A stretch of 64,000 nucleotides of DNA, taken from the NCBI RefSeq assembly GCF_029689945.1, contig NZ_CP121451.1, forward strand, positions 372,001 through 436,000, in the 5' to 3' direction. Origin of the DNA: Paenibacillus amylolyticus (GTDB taxonomy: Bacteria > Bacillota > Bacilli > Paenibacillales > Paenibacillaceae). The notes beneath the pieces were generated by a model. That model worked only from the letters and a program-made list of their open reading frames with translations, was not told the DNA's origin and did not search any database. Shown here piece by piece: positions 30,339 through 39,314 of this stretch; position 1 is the stretch's first letter; each line of letters begins with the position of its first letter. Position numbers and translations under genes: made by a program.

Positions 30339-31235
30339 TTATTTCCACTGTACGGGTGCATACCCGGCAATCCAGAACGCCAGCACTTCATCCAATTCCA
30401 GGTTGCGAATTTTCAATACTCGGTTATTCGATAGCTCCAGCCTCTCCTGCGCTTCACTGACCCGGGTTGTAATGACGCGAACCAGTCCCCCCTCTTCCAA
30501 CGCAGATTCCACAAGACCGGGGATACTCTCAGGCCTTAAATCCCCTTCATACCAGACTTCTTTCCACTGATCGAGCACGATATCTTTCTCGGCCATCCCC
30601 AGCGACTGACCACGGTGCATCAATACGATGTAATCCGCAAGCCTTTTGACTTCGTCTGCAATATGTGTGGCAATCAGAATCGTGGTGTCTCCCCCCGCCA
30701 TGTAGGTACGGAACTGCTCCACCATCACTTTCCAGGCAAAGGGGTCAAGTCCTGAGGAGGGTTCATCCAAAAGCAATAGTCTTGGGCGAGCTGCCAGCGC
30801 AGCTGCAATCTCAAATTTGCGCCGTTCTCCCTTGGACATCTTGTTCAACTTCACATCAACAGGTACTTCCATATCATGAATCAGTTGGTCAAATAACTTC
30901 ATATCCCAACGTGGGTACCAGTACGCCCGGAAATGGGCTGCTTCCTGTGCTGTTATCCGATTTTCTTCCGAGCCAGCGTTATCTGCCACAAAACCAATCT
31001 GTTGTCTCAGTTCGATGGGAAGAGGCCCATCATGTTCCTGACCAAACCAACTAATCTGCCCAGCGTCTGGCAGCACCACTTGTTGCAGCATGTTAAGTAG
31101 TGTGCTTTTGCCTGAACCGTTGTGACCAAGAATAGCCACGACATACCCTTCCGGGATGGTGAGATCAATCGGGCCAATAACTCTGCGTTTTCGCATTTTG
31201 GATACGCCGTTCAACTGAACTGCTATGGGTTCCAT
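30339..31235 (-). CDS. ABC transporter ATP-binding protein (YtrB-like)
   Basis: About 298 residues: Walker A GHNGSGKSTL, signature MSKGERRKFE, Walker B LLLDEPSSGLDP and the H-switch ATHIADE. The short MSKGxRRK signature and the C-terminal part without extra modules fit the YtrB/BcrA group, which usually lies beside a YtrA-type GntR repressor, as here (13-base gap). The membrane partner is probably the 31727-32446 protein. The start is the ATG at 31235, after GGGAGTGATTCAT; an in-frame GTG at 31244 lies in that site. Confidence 0.92.
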   Translation of the reverse strand: MEPIAVQLNGVSKMRKRRVIGPIDLTIPEGYVVAILGHNGSGKSTLLNMLQQVVLPDAGQISWFGQEHDGPLPIELRQQIGFVADNAGSEENRITAQEAAHFRAYWYPRWDMKLFDQLIHDMEVPVDVKLNKMSKGERRKFEIAAALAARPRLLLLDEPSSGLDPFAWKVMVEQFRTYMAGGDTTILIATHIADEVKRLADYIVLMHRGQSLGMAEKDIVLDQWKEVWYEGDLRPESIPGLVESALEEGGLVRVITTRVSEAQERLELSNNRVLKIRNLELDEVLAFWIAGYAPVQWK

Positions 31236-31248
31236 ATGAATCACTCCC

Positions 31249-31647
31249 TTACTTCGCGTAAATAGCCTTCAGGACTTCCCGGAACAGGCTCTCCATCTCT
31301 TCTTTCGTGCATCCGACCGATTTTCCAGACTGCACAGCTGCGTGCATGGCTTCCTGTGCGGCCTTTAATCTATAATTTTCTCTGTCGCCGGCTTCTACCT
31401 GGGCCACAAATGTACCTGTCCCCTGCTTCGTACGAAGCAGGCCTTCATTCTCCAGATCCTGATAGACTCGTCTAACCGTAATCACGCTGCAATTCAGTGC
31501 TCCGGCGAACTCACGAATGGACGGCAAATGTGTTCCCTCCCCCAACTGACCTGTAATAATTAACGATCTTAACTGATTTTCAATTTGGTGGTATAAAGGT
31601 TCAGCGCTATTTTCATTAATTTGAATGGGTATTTTCACATCTCGCAC
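31249..31647 (-). CDS. GntR-family regulator, YtrA subfamily
   Basis: A 132-residue repressor. The GntR winged helix lies at residues 10-80 (EPLYHQIENQLRSLIITGQL, LPSIREFAGALNCSVITVRR and the wing LRTKQGTGTFVA). The tail is only about 50 residues, the hallmark of the YtrA subfamily, which controls ABC transporter operons in response to cell-wall antibiotics in Bacillus. The start is a GTG preceded by GGAGGGCGAG, with another GTG three codons later. A 26-bp palindrome at 32499-32524, upstream of the first gene of this operon, is the likely operator. Confidence 0.9.
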   Translation of the reverse strand: MRDVKIPIQINENSAEPLYHQIENQLRSLIITGQLGEGTHLPSIREFAGALNCSVITVRRVYQDLENEGLLRTKQGTGTFVAQVEAGDRENYRLKAAQEAMHAAVQSGKSVGCTKEEMESLFREVLKAIYAK

Positions 31648-31726
31648 CTCGCCCTCCGGTACACTCCAGTCTGTTACCTGACCGTGCCGGTTTCATCCTG
31701 TATTCGTACATAAGTTCAATTCTCAT

Positions 31727-32446
31727 TTAATTCAAATCCCGATGAACCAGCTTCTTCAGCGTCAAGCGACTACATAGCCACAATACCGCTACGCCAGCCA
31801 CCAGAGAAATCCACATCATCGGGGACAACAACCCACCTGATTTACTTTCATCCAACACCATTCGAAAACCGTAACTGCCTGACATTCGAATCAATAAGGA
31901 TATGCCTACGGCAATGGGTACAAAAAGCGTGCTGAGGAGCAAATATTTTTTGCCACTATTCAGAAACTCTCCATATATATAGAATCCTGTTACCAAAAGT
32001 CCATAACCTGTACAGGTCAAGCCGAAGGCCAGATATTGATCCCATCGGAATCCTTCGGTATGAAGGTTAACCACGTATAGCGATCCGTAGAAAAAAATAC
32101 CATTGTACGCAAACGCCATCACGGATTGCTGTAACCTTGACCACATCACCGTTTGTTCCGGGATCGGGATTCTGCGATAGTAGGCCAGCATCTGCGTATA
32201 GGAATCCTCGTGTATGTAACGGAAGGAGCGCCTGCAGAACATGAACCCTTGAAATGGCAACATGATCAAAAAGAAGGAATCCACTACTGGATTAATGTAA
32301 TCTGTCTGTTGTTGTCCCACTAACATCACACCGCACATGCTGCCAGTGTATATCATGAATATTGCAGACCATAGCCATTGGAGCTTATCCTTACTCATCT
32401 GGTTGCGGGTCAACCACCACGCCTGCTTCCATTCGTTCATATGCAT
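31727..32446 (-). CDS. Membrane protein, probable ABC permease subunit
   Basis: A 239-residue protein with about six membrane helices and a short N-terminal cytoplasmic segment (NEWKQAWWLTRNQMSKDKLQ, typical of ABC-2 permease starts). It has no sequence signature I can name. Its position as the first gene of the GntR/ABC operon makes it the likely membrane partner of the YtrB-like ATPase. The first ATG is at 32446 and a second at 32440 has a slightly better spaced AGG. The YtrA-type operator lies about 53-78 bases upstream. Confidence 0.75.
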   Translation of the reverse strand: MHMNEWKQAWWLTRNQMSKDKLQWLWSAIFMIYTGSMCGVMLVGQQQTDYINPVVDSFFLIMLPFQGFMFCRRSFRYIHEDSYTQMLAYYRRIPIPEQTVMWSRLQQSVMAFAYNGIFFYGSLYVVNLHTEGFRWDQYLAFGLTCTGYGLLVTGFYIYGEFLNSGKKYLLLSTLFVPIAVGISLLIRMSGSYGFRMVLDESKSGGLLSPMMWISLVAGVAVLWLCSRLTLKKLVHRDLN

Positions 32447-32498
32447 GCCTGCCTTTCACCTGTCATTCACTCATCTTGCTTACTGTGATCACTGTGTT

Positions 32499-32524
32499 TA
32501 CTGTATATATCAATATACACAGTA
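32499..32524 (-). promoter_or_regulatory. Putative YtrA-type operator
   Basis: A 26-bp palindrome, TACTGT.TATAT..ATATA.ACAGTA, pairing 11 of 13 positions, lies 53-78 bases before the first gene of the GntR/ABC operon. YtrA-type sites contain TGTATA..TATACA cores. Confidence 0.65.
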
Positions 32525-32649
32525 TACAGACCAAATTATCATCCCGTCAACCCCTAATTTTCCTGAATCAGGAAGAAGAGTTGGGCCACCGTTCTGAATT
32601 GCGTTACAATAAACACAGCACTGAACTAAGCAAAAGGGAGGTTATTCAT

Positions 32650-32976
32650 ATGACTTGGCTGATAGAGCCCGGAATAGTCTTCCTTATCATCATTGGTGTG
32701 ATCTGGTTGCTCATCCGAAGTGACCGTCAGCGTCACCAAGGCAGACACCCCATCCGGCGTAGTAACAGTTACACCGACTCTACCTTAGGGTCCCCGGTCA
32801 TGATAGGGGATGACTCTCATGAGCGAAATTCCAGACATAGGTTTGATCACAGCTTTGATCACAGACATTCGGAAACCGATTCTTCTTCAGGCTCTCACCA
32901 TCACAACAGTGACAGCAGTAGCAGCGACTCTGGAGGAGATAGTAGCGGCGGAGACAGTGGTGGTGGCGGTGATTAA
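32650..32976 (+). CDS. Single-pass membrane protein with a His/Ser/Gly-rich tail, 108 aa
   Basis: The start at 32650 has GGGAGG 8 bases upstream; a longer frame beginning 96 codons earlier lacks such a site. The first 25 residues form one membrane helix (WLIEPGIVFLIIIGVIWLLI). The rest is low complexity: an RHQGRHPIRR segment, then histidine-rich (HRFDHSFDHRHSE) and finally a serine/glycine/aspartate repeat ending GGDSGGGGD. This looks like a membrane-anchored, possibly metal-binding tail facing outside or inside. I recognise no family and assign no function. A strong terminator follows. Confidence 0.7.
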   Translation: MTWLIEPGIVFLIIIGVIWLLIRSDRQRHQGRHPIRRSNSYTDSTLGSPVMIGDDSHERNSRHRFDHSFDHRHSETDSSSGSHHHNSDSSSSDSGGDSSGGDSGGGGD

Positions 32977-33007
32977 ACAATTACACGTAATCCTCCAATC
33001 ACAAAAG

Positions 33008-33054
33008 AAGGGCTGTACCCGGAATTGTGTAAACACAATTCGGGTACAGCCCTT
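33008..33054. terminator. Strong bidirectional terminator
   Basis: A near-perfect stem of over 20 bp (AAGGGCTGTACCCGGAATTG pairing with CAATTCGGGTACAGCCCTTT) separates the convergent genes at 32650 and 33095. Confidence 0.9.
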
Positions 33055-33094
33055 TGCCGTTCTCTAGCACCTGTTAGAAGAAGAGGACTTGCAA

Positions 33095-33464
33095 TTAAAC
33101 GAGGTTATAACCATTAGGCAGACTGCGGTTGGCGCGGATCGCACGAATCTCTTCCAAGGTCAGACGCTCATTCGTAGAGATCAGGGATTCCACATCATTG
33201 CCACGGATGAGATCATCCAAATCTCTCAAGTTGGTGTTGCCACGGAAAACACGGAATCCACCCTGAAAGTTCGGCCGTGTAAACACAACGAGTGTTGCAT
33301 TGGAACTTGTTGAGAAAAGCGCAGGCTCTCTACCCGTCCAAAATATTGTCCAGGTTACGAAGACCTGTGTTGCCACGGTAGATGCGGCTTCTACCTCTGT
33401 AGTTCTCTTCTGAATACACGGTAAGGCGTGGATACGTTTGACTGACACTAACTGTTTTTTTCAT
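33095..33464 (-). CDS. Small protein with two Greek-key (beta/gamma-crystallin-like) repeats (two apparent frameshifts)
   Basis: The frame starting at 33464 (GAGGGGGAAC ribosome site) reads MKKTVSVSQTYPRLTVYSEE, then YRGRSRIYRGNTGLRNLDNI, and stops. A second frame continues with FTRPNFQGGFRVFRGNTNLR and DLDDLIRGNDVESLIS. One missing base in each of two homopolymers (CCC at 33333-33335 and AAAA at 33315-33318) would join them as LDGVESLRFFSTSS. The reconstructed 123-residue protein has two similar modules of about 40 residues with a Y/F-x-x-x-N-[FY]-x-G-x-x-[RV] pattern, as in beta/gamma-crystallins, which bind calcium in microbes. The family assignment is tentative. Confidence 0.65.
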
Positions 33465-33604
33465 TTTGTTCCCCCTCTCGAACTCATTCTATGAATGAAT
33501 GAGAGAGGTAGCGTGGACGAATCATCTGCTAGATTCGTCCATTTTCATATTTTCAGAAGATTATGGTAACGCACACCACAGAAGATTGAGCTGATATCCT
33601 TCTT

Positions 33605-34068
33605 TCACACACCAAGAATAGCTTCCCATACCGGACGTGTATGACCACCAGGATATAAGATATATAGAAGAACATACACGACAACACCTGTTAGCGCTGA
33701 CCCGAACCAGATCATGGACGTGAACTTGCCCCAGCGGCGATGTTTTCCGAACTTCTTTTTGAACCCAAGCACCAGTGTGGAGATGCCGAAAATTGCCGCC
33801 ACGGTAGCCAGGATGATATGAAAGATCAGAAATATCCGATAAAAGATCTCCAGATCCGGTCCCCTCCCCAAGCCGTATTACCTACGAACACTGTACGAGA
33901 CATATAGATTATGAAGAAGATCAGAGCTGCAATCGCACCTGCTACCATGGCGGACTGATGAGCCTCGCGTTTGCCCTGAATAATCAGTACCCATCCGATT
34001 CCCACCAGTACTGCACTAATCACAATGAAAGAAGTACTGATCGTTGGTAGCCAAAAATACATATCCAT
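33605..34068 (-). CDS. ctaM: DUF420 membrane protein, caa3 oxidase maturation factor CtaM (one apparent frameshift)
   Basis: Two frames join near 33861-33869 (two CCCC runs; one G missing on the coding strand) to give a protein of about 154 residues with four to five membrane helices: LPTISTSFIVISAVLVGIG, then MVAGAIAALIFFIIYMSRTV, the junction GNTAWGGGPDLEIFYRI and the histidine segment FLIFHIILATVAAIFG. These histidine-bearing helices are the DUF420 signature. CtaM is needed for haem A-type oxidase maturation in Firmicutes. It is the last gene of the caa3 operon, which supports the assignment. Confidence 0.88.
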
Positions 34069-34102
34069 CGTGTGTTCCCCTCTTGTCAGAACATTGACTT
34101 AA

Positions 34103-35026
34103 TTATTTTGCAGCCGGATTGAGTGGCCCCTCTGCGCCCCCAGCAGGATACGAATCATCATCATCTTCCTGCTTCTCTTTCCGATACCATTGGAAAAAGA
34201 CATAGGCTAACATGGAGGCGAAGATTCCTTCCTGAATAAACTTCATTACAATGCCGCCGACCTGCTGATCTTCCTTCGCGGAAGACAGAAAGTTGAAGAA
34301 CGCAGGCCCACCGAATGAGCGAAGTAACGCCGTAGAATCTCCAGACACACAATATCGCATTGCTTCAGCCCATACTGCCGGGTTGCTGTACGTCTGATAC
34401 AACGGCTCGGACGCAAAAATAATCAATCCACATGCAGGCGTAAGCAGTACCATATTCAGAAAAATAAAACCAATCTTGGATAACCCCGACGCTTGTCTAC
34501 CCTCTGGCAACGGATTCAGCAATGTCCACCACATGAGCATCGAAGTGATGAACAGTGCAATATAATACAACCGGTGAACGGTAAAATTCAGCATGACGTA
34601 ATCATGTACAATCGGCAGGTGATAGAGTGAGAACAACCCGTTAAAGAGCACTGCTGCAACGATCGGATGAGCCAGGAACGATAGCTGGCGTGTTGGCAAC
34701 CAGCGCACGATTCTGCGCCATACCCAGATCGGCAGGCCTTTCATCATCAGCGGCGGAGCTACCAGATAGGAGAGCGCCATGCTAACCATATGGAAGCTAA
34801 ACATAACATGACCAAGCAGATTGAATGGCCCAGCTTGAGCCAGATACAGGACAAACAGCCCTGTAATAAACATGATTTTCTGCCCGGCAGTCGCAGGCTC
34901 TGCACCCTTGATTTGCTCGCTTAACGGTCCCACAAGCACCAAATACGCCGCAGCAATGATCAGAAATAAAGCCATTATAAGCGGACTCCATAAGTCGTTG
35001 AAGCTAAAATACTGCAACCCGAGCAT
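34103..35026 (-). CDS. ctaG: Cytochrome c oxidase assembly protein CtaG
   Basis: A 307-residue membrane protein with about seven helices and the caa3_CtaG landmarks: GHVMFSFHMVSMALSYLVAP, then PIVAAVLFNGLFSLYHLP, DYVMLNFTVHRLYYIALF and TPACGLIIFASEPLY. CtaG is required for assembly of the CuB centre of caa3 oxidase in Bacillus. I start it at the ATG at 35026, 8 bases after GGGGAGG; the longer frame from 35170 overlaps the ctaF terminus and has no ribosome site. The C-terminal tail is charged. It lies between ctaF and ctaM. Confidence 0.92.
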   Translation of the reverse strand: MLGLQYFSFNDLWSPLIMALFLIIAAAYLVLVGPLSEQIKGAEPATAGQKIMFITGLFVLYLAQAGPFNLLGHVMFSFHMVSMALSYLVAPPLMMKGLPIWVWRRIVRWLPTRQLSFLAHPIVAAVLFNGLFSLYHLPIVHDYVMLNFTVHRLYYIALFITSMLMWWTLLNPLPEGRQASGLSKIGFIFLNMVLLTPACGLIIFASEPLYQTYSNPAVWAEAMRYCVSGDSTALLRSFGGPAFFNFLSSAKEDQQVGGIVMKFIQEGIFASMLAYVFFQWYRKEKQEDDDDSYPAGGAEGPLNPAAK

Positions 35027-35133
35027 ACGGGAAACCTCCCCGTGACCTAATTTGGTTGTTGCCTTCATTTCCTGGTAAAGATTCTTTCGCCAAAAAGGGG
35101 AAAAGACGGCGGCATTGCGCCGCCGCCATCTCT

Positions 35134-35454
35134 TTACCACCAGACCCAATAGAGTGCCATTATGATGCACGTAAAGGCTACGAAGAAGCCAAAGGCCATG
35201 AACAGGATCGGCATCAAATGCCCTTTGTCCTTCATGTGCATCCAGTAACCCAATTGAACGAATACCTGAAGAATAGCCATGACGAGCAAAATAATAATCG
35301 TAAAGGTTGTGTTAACCCCTCCGGCAGAAGCAGCCGCAAACGCAATCAGCGTGAGAATAATGGAGAACACAAACACCACGACGTGTTTCTGCGGCCCTTC
35401 CGTCCGGTGACGGTGTTTCACAGGCTGTTGATCTGTCTTATCCTGTGCCGACAT
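35134..35454 (-). CDS. ctaF: Cytochrome c oxidase subunit IV, caa3 type
   Basis: A 106-residue protein with three membrane helices: a charged N-terminus (SAQDKTDQQPVKHRHRTEG), VVVFVFSIILTLIAFAAASA, then IIILLVMAILQVFVQLGYWMHMKDKG and a final helix ending MALYWVWW. The LGYWMHMKDKG loop is the COX4_pro/CtaF signature. It is a small structural subunit. It starts 3 bases after the ctaE stop, in the middle of the ctaC-D-E-F-G-M operon. Confidence 0.92.
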   Translation of the reverse strand: MSAQDKTDQQPVKHRHRTEGPQKHVVVFVFSIILTLIAFAAASAGGVNTTFTIIILLVMAILQVFVQLGYWMHMKDKGHLMPILFMAFGFFVAFTCIIMALYWVWW

Positions 35455-35457
35455 GTG

Positions 35458-36084
35458 TCAGCCCACCTTTCCGAGCAGGTACACGACCGTAAAGATGAAC
35501 ACCCAGACCACGTCAATAAAGTGCCAGTACATTGCGGAGACGTATACTTTAGGTGCAGTTACGACCGTCAGTCCTTTTTTGAACAGCTGTCCGATAATGA
35601 TTCCGATCCACACAATACCGAACGCAACGTGGGCTCCGTGGAACCCGACCAGTGTATAGAATGCGGAACTGAAGGCACTTGTAGTCATGCCGAACTCTTT
35701 ATGTTTCACATACTCGTAGAACTCGTATATTTCCAGCGCGAGAAATCCCATACCCAGTACCACCGTGATGCCTAGCCACAATGCCAGCGCATCCCGCTTG
35801 CCCTTATGCATGGCCTGAATGGCAAATACACTTGTCAAACTGCTGACCAGGAGAATGAACGTTGCAGCAGCCACAAGTGGCAGGTGGAACAGTTCATTCG
35901 CCGTAGGTCCATCATTGGTTTGGCCACGAAGAGCCAGGAAGGTAGCAAAGAGTGTACCGAACAGTACCGTCTCGCCGCCAAGGAACAACCAGAAGGCGAT
36001 GAGCTTGTTACGTCCTTCCAGTGTTGCTTTCTCCGGTTCATGCGGCAATTTGTCATTCACCGGTTCGGCATGTGAGGTTGTCAT
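35458..36084 (-). CDS. ctaE: Cytochrome c oxidase subunit III
   Basis: A 208-residue protein with five membrane helices: KLIAFWLFLGGETVLFGTLF, then LVAAATFILLVSSLTSVFAI, EFYEYVKHKEFGMTTSAFSS, the conserved FYTLVGFHGAHVAFGIVWIG and VSAMYWHFIDVVWVFIFTVV. This is the Bacillus-type short COX3. It supports proton uptake and stability of the oxidase. Its start overlaps the ctaD stop by 4 bases (ATGA), so the two are translationally coupled. Confidence 0.95.
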   Translation of the reverse strand: MTTSHAEPVNDKLPHEPEKATLEGRNKLIAFWLFLGGETVLFGTLFATFLALRGQTNDGPTANELFHLPLVAAATFILLVSSLTSVFAIQAMHKGKRDALALWLGITVVLGMGFLALEIYEFYEYVKHKEFGMTTSAFSSAFYTLVGFHGAHVAFGIVWIGIIIGQLFKKGLTVVTAPKVYVSAMYWHFIDVVWVFIFTVVYLLGKVG

Positions 36085-37969
36085 GTTCTAGCCCCCTTCT
36101 CATCCTGATCCTCCGGTTCAATATGCCAGCCATGATCATCATAAAGTGAACGCAGTGCCATTGATCCAAATGTAATCAGAAGACCGATGACAACGACAAT
36201 ATAATTGTTGAAAATAGCATTCATAAACGCATTTCCGAAGTCATCCTTGCTGAACATCAAGCCAAGTCCGGCAATAAAGATACCTACGGACATTACAAAC
36301 GGCAACGGCGTTGCTGAAGGCATATGAATCGAACCTACAGGTTCTGCTGGTGTCATCTCTGTGTGTCCAGCCCTCTTTTCCTTCCAGTACGCATCAATTC
36401 CACGTACCAGTGGAGTCTGCTTGAAATTATATTCCGGTGGCGGCGAAGGAATGGACCATTCCAGGGTACGACCGTCTTCCCACGGATCGTTTGGCGCACC
36501 AGCCGGTTTTCTCATGGTGATCACGATGTTCACGAGGAATATAATTACCCCCACACCCATCAGAAATGCACCGACGGAGCTGACCAGATTGAGCAGATCA
36601 AAGTCCTGATTCGGCAAATATGTAACGATCCGGCGCTGCATTCCCATCAGACCGAGGAAATGCTGTACAAAGAACGTTAATTGGAAACCGATCATAAATG
36701 TCCAGAATGTCCATTTCCCAAGTGTTTCACTCAGAATACGTCCGAACATCTTCGGCCACCAGTAATGCAGTCCCGAGAACAAGCCTAGCACCAGTCCCCT
36801 ACAATAACGTAGTGAAAGTGGGCTACAACAAAGTACGTATCATGGAACTGAAAATCCGCTGGAGCAGATGCCAGCATGACACCGGTAACACCGCCCATAA
36901 CAAAGGTTGGAACGAATCCAACAGCAAACAGGTTCGCTGCTGTAAAACGGATCTGTCCACCCCACATCGTAAAGAGCCAGTTAAAGATTTTGATCCCGGT
37001 AGGTACGGCAATCAACATCGTGGAGATGGAGAAAAGCGCGTTGGCTACGTTACCCAGACCTGTTGTAAACATGTGATGCGCCCATACCATGAAGCCCAGG
37101 AAGGCAATCAGGATGGTGGCAAATACCATGGAGCTGTATCCGAACAACCGTTTACGTGAGAAGGTCGGAATAACCTCCGAGATGATACCAAATGCCGGCA
37201 AAATCAGAATGTATACTTCCGGGTGCCCGAAGATCCAGAAGATGTGCTGCCAGAGTACGGGGTTACCGCCACCTGCAACATCGAAGAAATTCGCTCCCAG
37301 TATACGATCAAACGTTAAAAGTACAAGCCCTACCGTGATGGCAGGAAAAGCAAAAAGGATAATGGCAGATGTAATAAATGTCGTCCATGTAAACATCGGC
37401 ATCCGCATGTAGGACATGCCTGGAGCACGCATGGTAATAATGGTTGCCAGAAAGTTAATGCCCCCGATGAGCGTTCCCAGACCCGCGATCTGAAGGCCGA
37501 TGGTGTAAAAGTCGACACCGTGCGTTCCACTGTATTCACTGCCCGAGAGTGGCGTATATGAAGTCCAGCCCGCATCCGGTGCTCCTCCCATAACCCAGCT
37601 CAGGTTCAGCAGCAGTCCACCAAAAAGGAACGTCCAGAAACCAAGTGCATTCAGAAAAGGAAAAGCAACGTCCCGTGCCCCGATCTGCAAAGGCACGACA
37701 GCATTCATAATGGCAAAAATAAGTGGCATGACACCAAGGAAAATCATCGTTGTTCCATGCATTGTAATCAATTCGTTGAAAACCTGTGCCGATACAAAAT
37801 CATTCATAGGCTTCATCAGTTGAATCCGAATCAAAATGGCTTCAATGCCGCCGATCCCAAAGAAAAGTCCACCTGCAACCAAATAGAGAATGGCAATTTT
37901 TTTGTGATCGACGGTGGTGATCCAATCCATCAAGCCCCTGTACCTCTTGACGCTATGCGCATGAGCCAA
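36081..37969 (-). CDS. ctaD: Cytochrome c oxidase subunit I (one apparent frameshift)
   Basis: The catalytic subunit of caa3 oxidase, with haem a, haem a3 and CuB. Seen in order: WITTVDHKKIAILYL, the low-spin haem histidine in ITMHGTTMIF, IFGHPEVYILILPAFG (CuB histidine and cross-linked tyrosine), the CuB pair AHHMF, and HFHYVIVG (haem a3/a ligands). The frame breaks at CCCC 36796-36799, just after HFHYVIVG; one missing G on the coding strand restores VGGLVLGLFSGLHYWW and a 629-residue protein of normal length. The start is a TTG at 37969 with GGGGG 9 bases upstream (MAHAHSVKRYRGLMDW). It couples to ctaE. Confidence 0.95.
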
Positions 37970-38001
37970 GGTTGTGTACCCCCTTCTTCGTCCTTGCTGT
38001 T

Positions 38002-39054
38002 CTATTCATAGTCCAATTTGTAGTTGGCCAGATATTCGGCAATTCCGTCGATTTCTTCATCCGTCAACCCAAGATCCTTGGGATTCGGCATGGTATTGCC
38101 CGGCTTCACGGATTGTGGATCATGGAGCCATTCTTTCATGTTATCCAGTACCGGGCTGCCTTCTTCCTGTCCCTCACGGGAATTCAGCAGAATGCCAGCG
38201 ACAGATTCCTTGCCGCCAATTCCCGTTAGATTAGGTGCTACCGGTCCACCTTGATCACCAACAGCGTGGCAAGAAAGGCAGTTTGTTTTGAATTTCTCGG
38301 CCAATTGAGTGTCTTCAGGAAGGACGGCAGGTGCTTTCATCTGATTCACCCATCTGTCAAAGGATTCCTGGCTCACGGCTTTTACCTTGAACTCCATGAA
38401 GGCATGCGATCTGCCGCATAATTCGGCACATTTACCGCGGTAAACGCCTTCATTCGGTGCTGAAAAACTGAACTTGTTAAGGGTTCCATCCGGGTTTGTG
38501 TCCATTTTGCCCGCAAGTGACGGCACCCAGAAGGAGTGAAGCACGTCAGCGGTTTTTAATTCGAATGCGATTTTCGTTCCGGTCGGGATGATGAGATCTT
38601 GAGCGGTGGTTATGTCATATTGAGGATAAGTAAATTCCCACCAGTACTGATGCGAGGTGACTTGGACCTTAAGTGCATTTTTGTCATTGGACAGATCTTC
38701 GCCTTGGGCAAAAATCGTTTGGACCGTCGGTACTGCCAGTACAATAACCAGCAATAACGGAATGGCTGTCCATATTACTTCCAGCTTGAAATTACCTTCA
38801 ACCTGTTCGGGCATCTCAGTCTGCCCGGCTCGTCTACGAAACCGGATCAGAACATAGGCCGCTATGGCAAATACAATGATGAGCACCACGATCATTATCG
38901 TGATGGATAACTTCATCAGATCATATTGGCCTTGTGCCACAGGACCCTGAGGTTTCATTACCGACAAGTCTTCCCGCCCGCACGCGGATAGCAGCAAAGA
39001 GAACACCGCCAGCAAGGGGAGAATTCGCTTTGCAACCTGCCACTGTTTCATCAT
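38002..39054 (-). CDS. ctaC: Cytochrome c oxidase subunit II with fused cytochrome c (caa3 type)
   Basis: A 350-residue lipoprotein. The signal ends at the lipobox LLLSAC-G. Two membrane helices follow (about residues 40-110) and then the cupredoxin CuA domain with HSFWVP and the ligands in CAELCGRSHAFM. A C-terminal class I cytochrome c has CLSCHA (haem attachment) and TMPNPKDLGLTDEEI (axial methionine). It accepts electrons outside the membrane and passes them to subunit I. The ATG at 39054 follows GTGGGGTAGATCA. The promoter lies at 39264-39292, leaving a leader of about 200 bases; ctaD starts 32 bases after its stop. Confidence 0.95.
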   Translation of the reverse strand: MMKQWQVAKRILPLLAVFSLLLSACGREDLSVMKPQGPVAQGQYDLMKLSITIMIVVLIIVFAIAAYVLIRFRRRAGQTEMPEQVEGNFKLEVIWTAIPLLLVIVLAVPTVQTIFAQGEDLSNDKNALKVQVTSHQYWWEFTYPQYDITTAQDLIIPTGTKIAFELKTADVLHSFWVPSLAGKMDTNPDGTLNKFSFSAPNEGVYRGKCAELCGRSHAFMEFKVKAVSQESFDRWVNQMKAPAVLPEDTQLAEKFKTNCLSCHAVGDQGGPVAPNLTGIGGKESVAGILLNSREGQEEGSPVLDNMKEWLHDPQSVKPGNTMPNPKDLGLTDEEIDGIAEYLANYKLDYE

Positions 39055-39117
39055 TGATCTACCCCACTTTTTTACGTTTTCGTAGATTACCGTTGTCGTT
39101 CGGTAGAAAGGCAACAA

Positions 39118-39263
39118 AAGGTACGTTTCAGCACGATACGCATAATCCTCTTCATCATACAGAATGCTTACAAAAATAACGCTTCCAGTACTCCCGTGAT
39201 TTCCTGCTCAGGGCATGTCTGCGCATTCTTCCAATTCATTCTATATGCTTCAATCACTTATTA
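39118..39263. other. Leader region of the ctaC operon
   Basis: About 200 nt between the promoter and ctaC. No known riboswitch fold was recognised; an inverted frame here has no ribosome site. Confidence 0.4.
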
Positions 39264-39292
39264 AATATAAGTTGAGGGTATGATTTTGTCAA
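39264..39292 (-). promoter_or_regulatory. Promoter of the ctaC-D-E-F-G-M operon
   Basis: On the minus strand TTGACA (39287-39292), a 17-base spacer and TATATT (39264-39269) are near-consensus sigma-A hexamers. Confidence 0.8.
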
Positions 39293-39305
39293 TCTTTGGA
39301 CACAT

Positions 39306-39314
39306 GTTCACAAA
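39306..39314 (-). promoter_or_regulatory. Possible ResD-type activator box
   Basis: TTTGTGAAC on the minus strand, 14 bases upstream of the -35 of the ctaC promoter, differs by one base from the TTTGTGAAT ResD consensus of Bacillus. An adjacent AAGTGAACA is a second weak match. ResD is known to activate ctaC in Bacillus. Confidence 0.45.

Noticed and set aside
32362..32649. N-terminal extension of the His/Ser/Gly-tailed membrane protein
   Set aside because: It overlaps the YtrA operator and the divergent gene; a strong ribosome site is at 32650.
36081..37969. Two separate cytochrome oxidase I genes
   Set aside because: The frames join in the same domain at a homopolymer; together they give one 629-residue protein of normal size.
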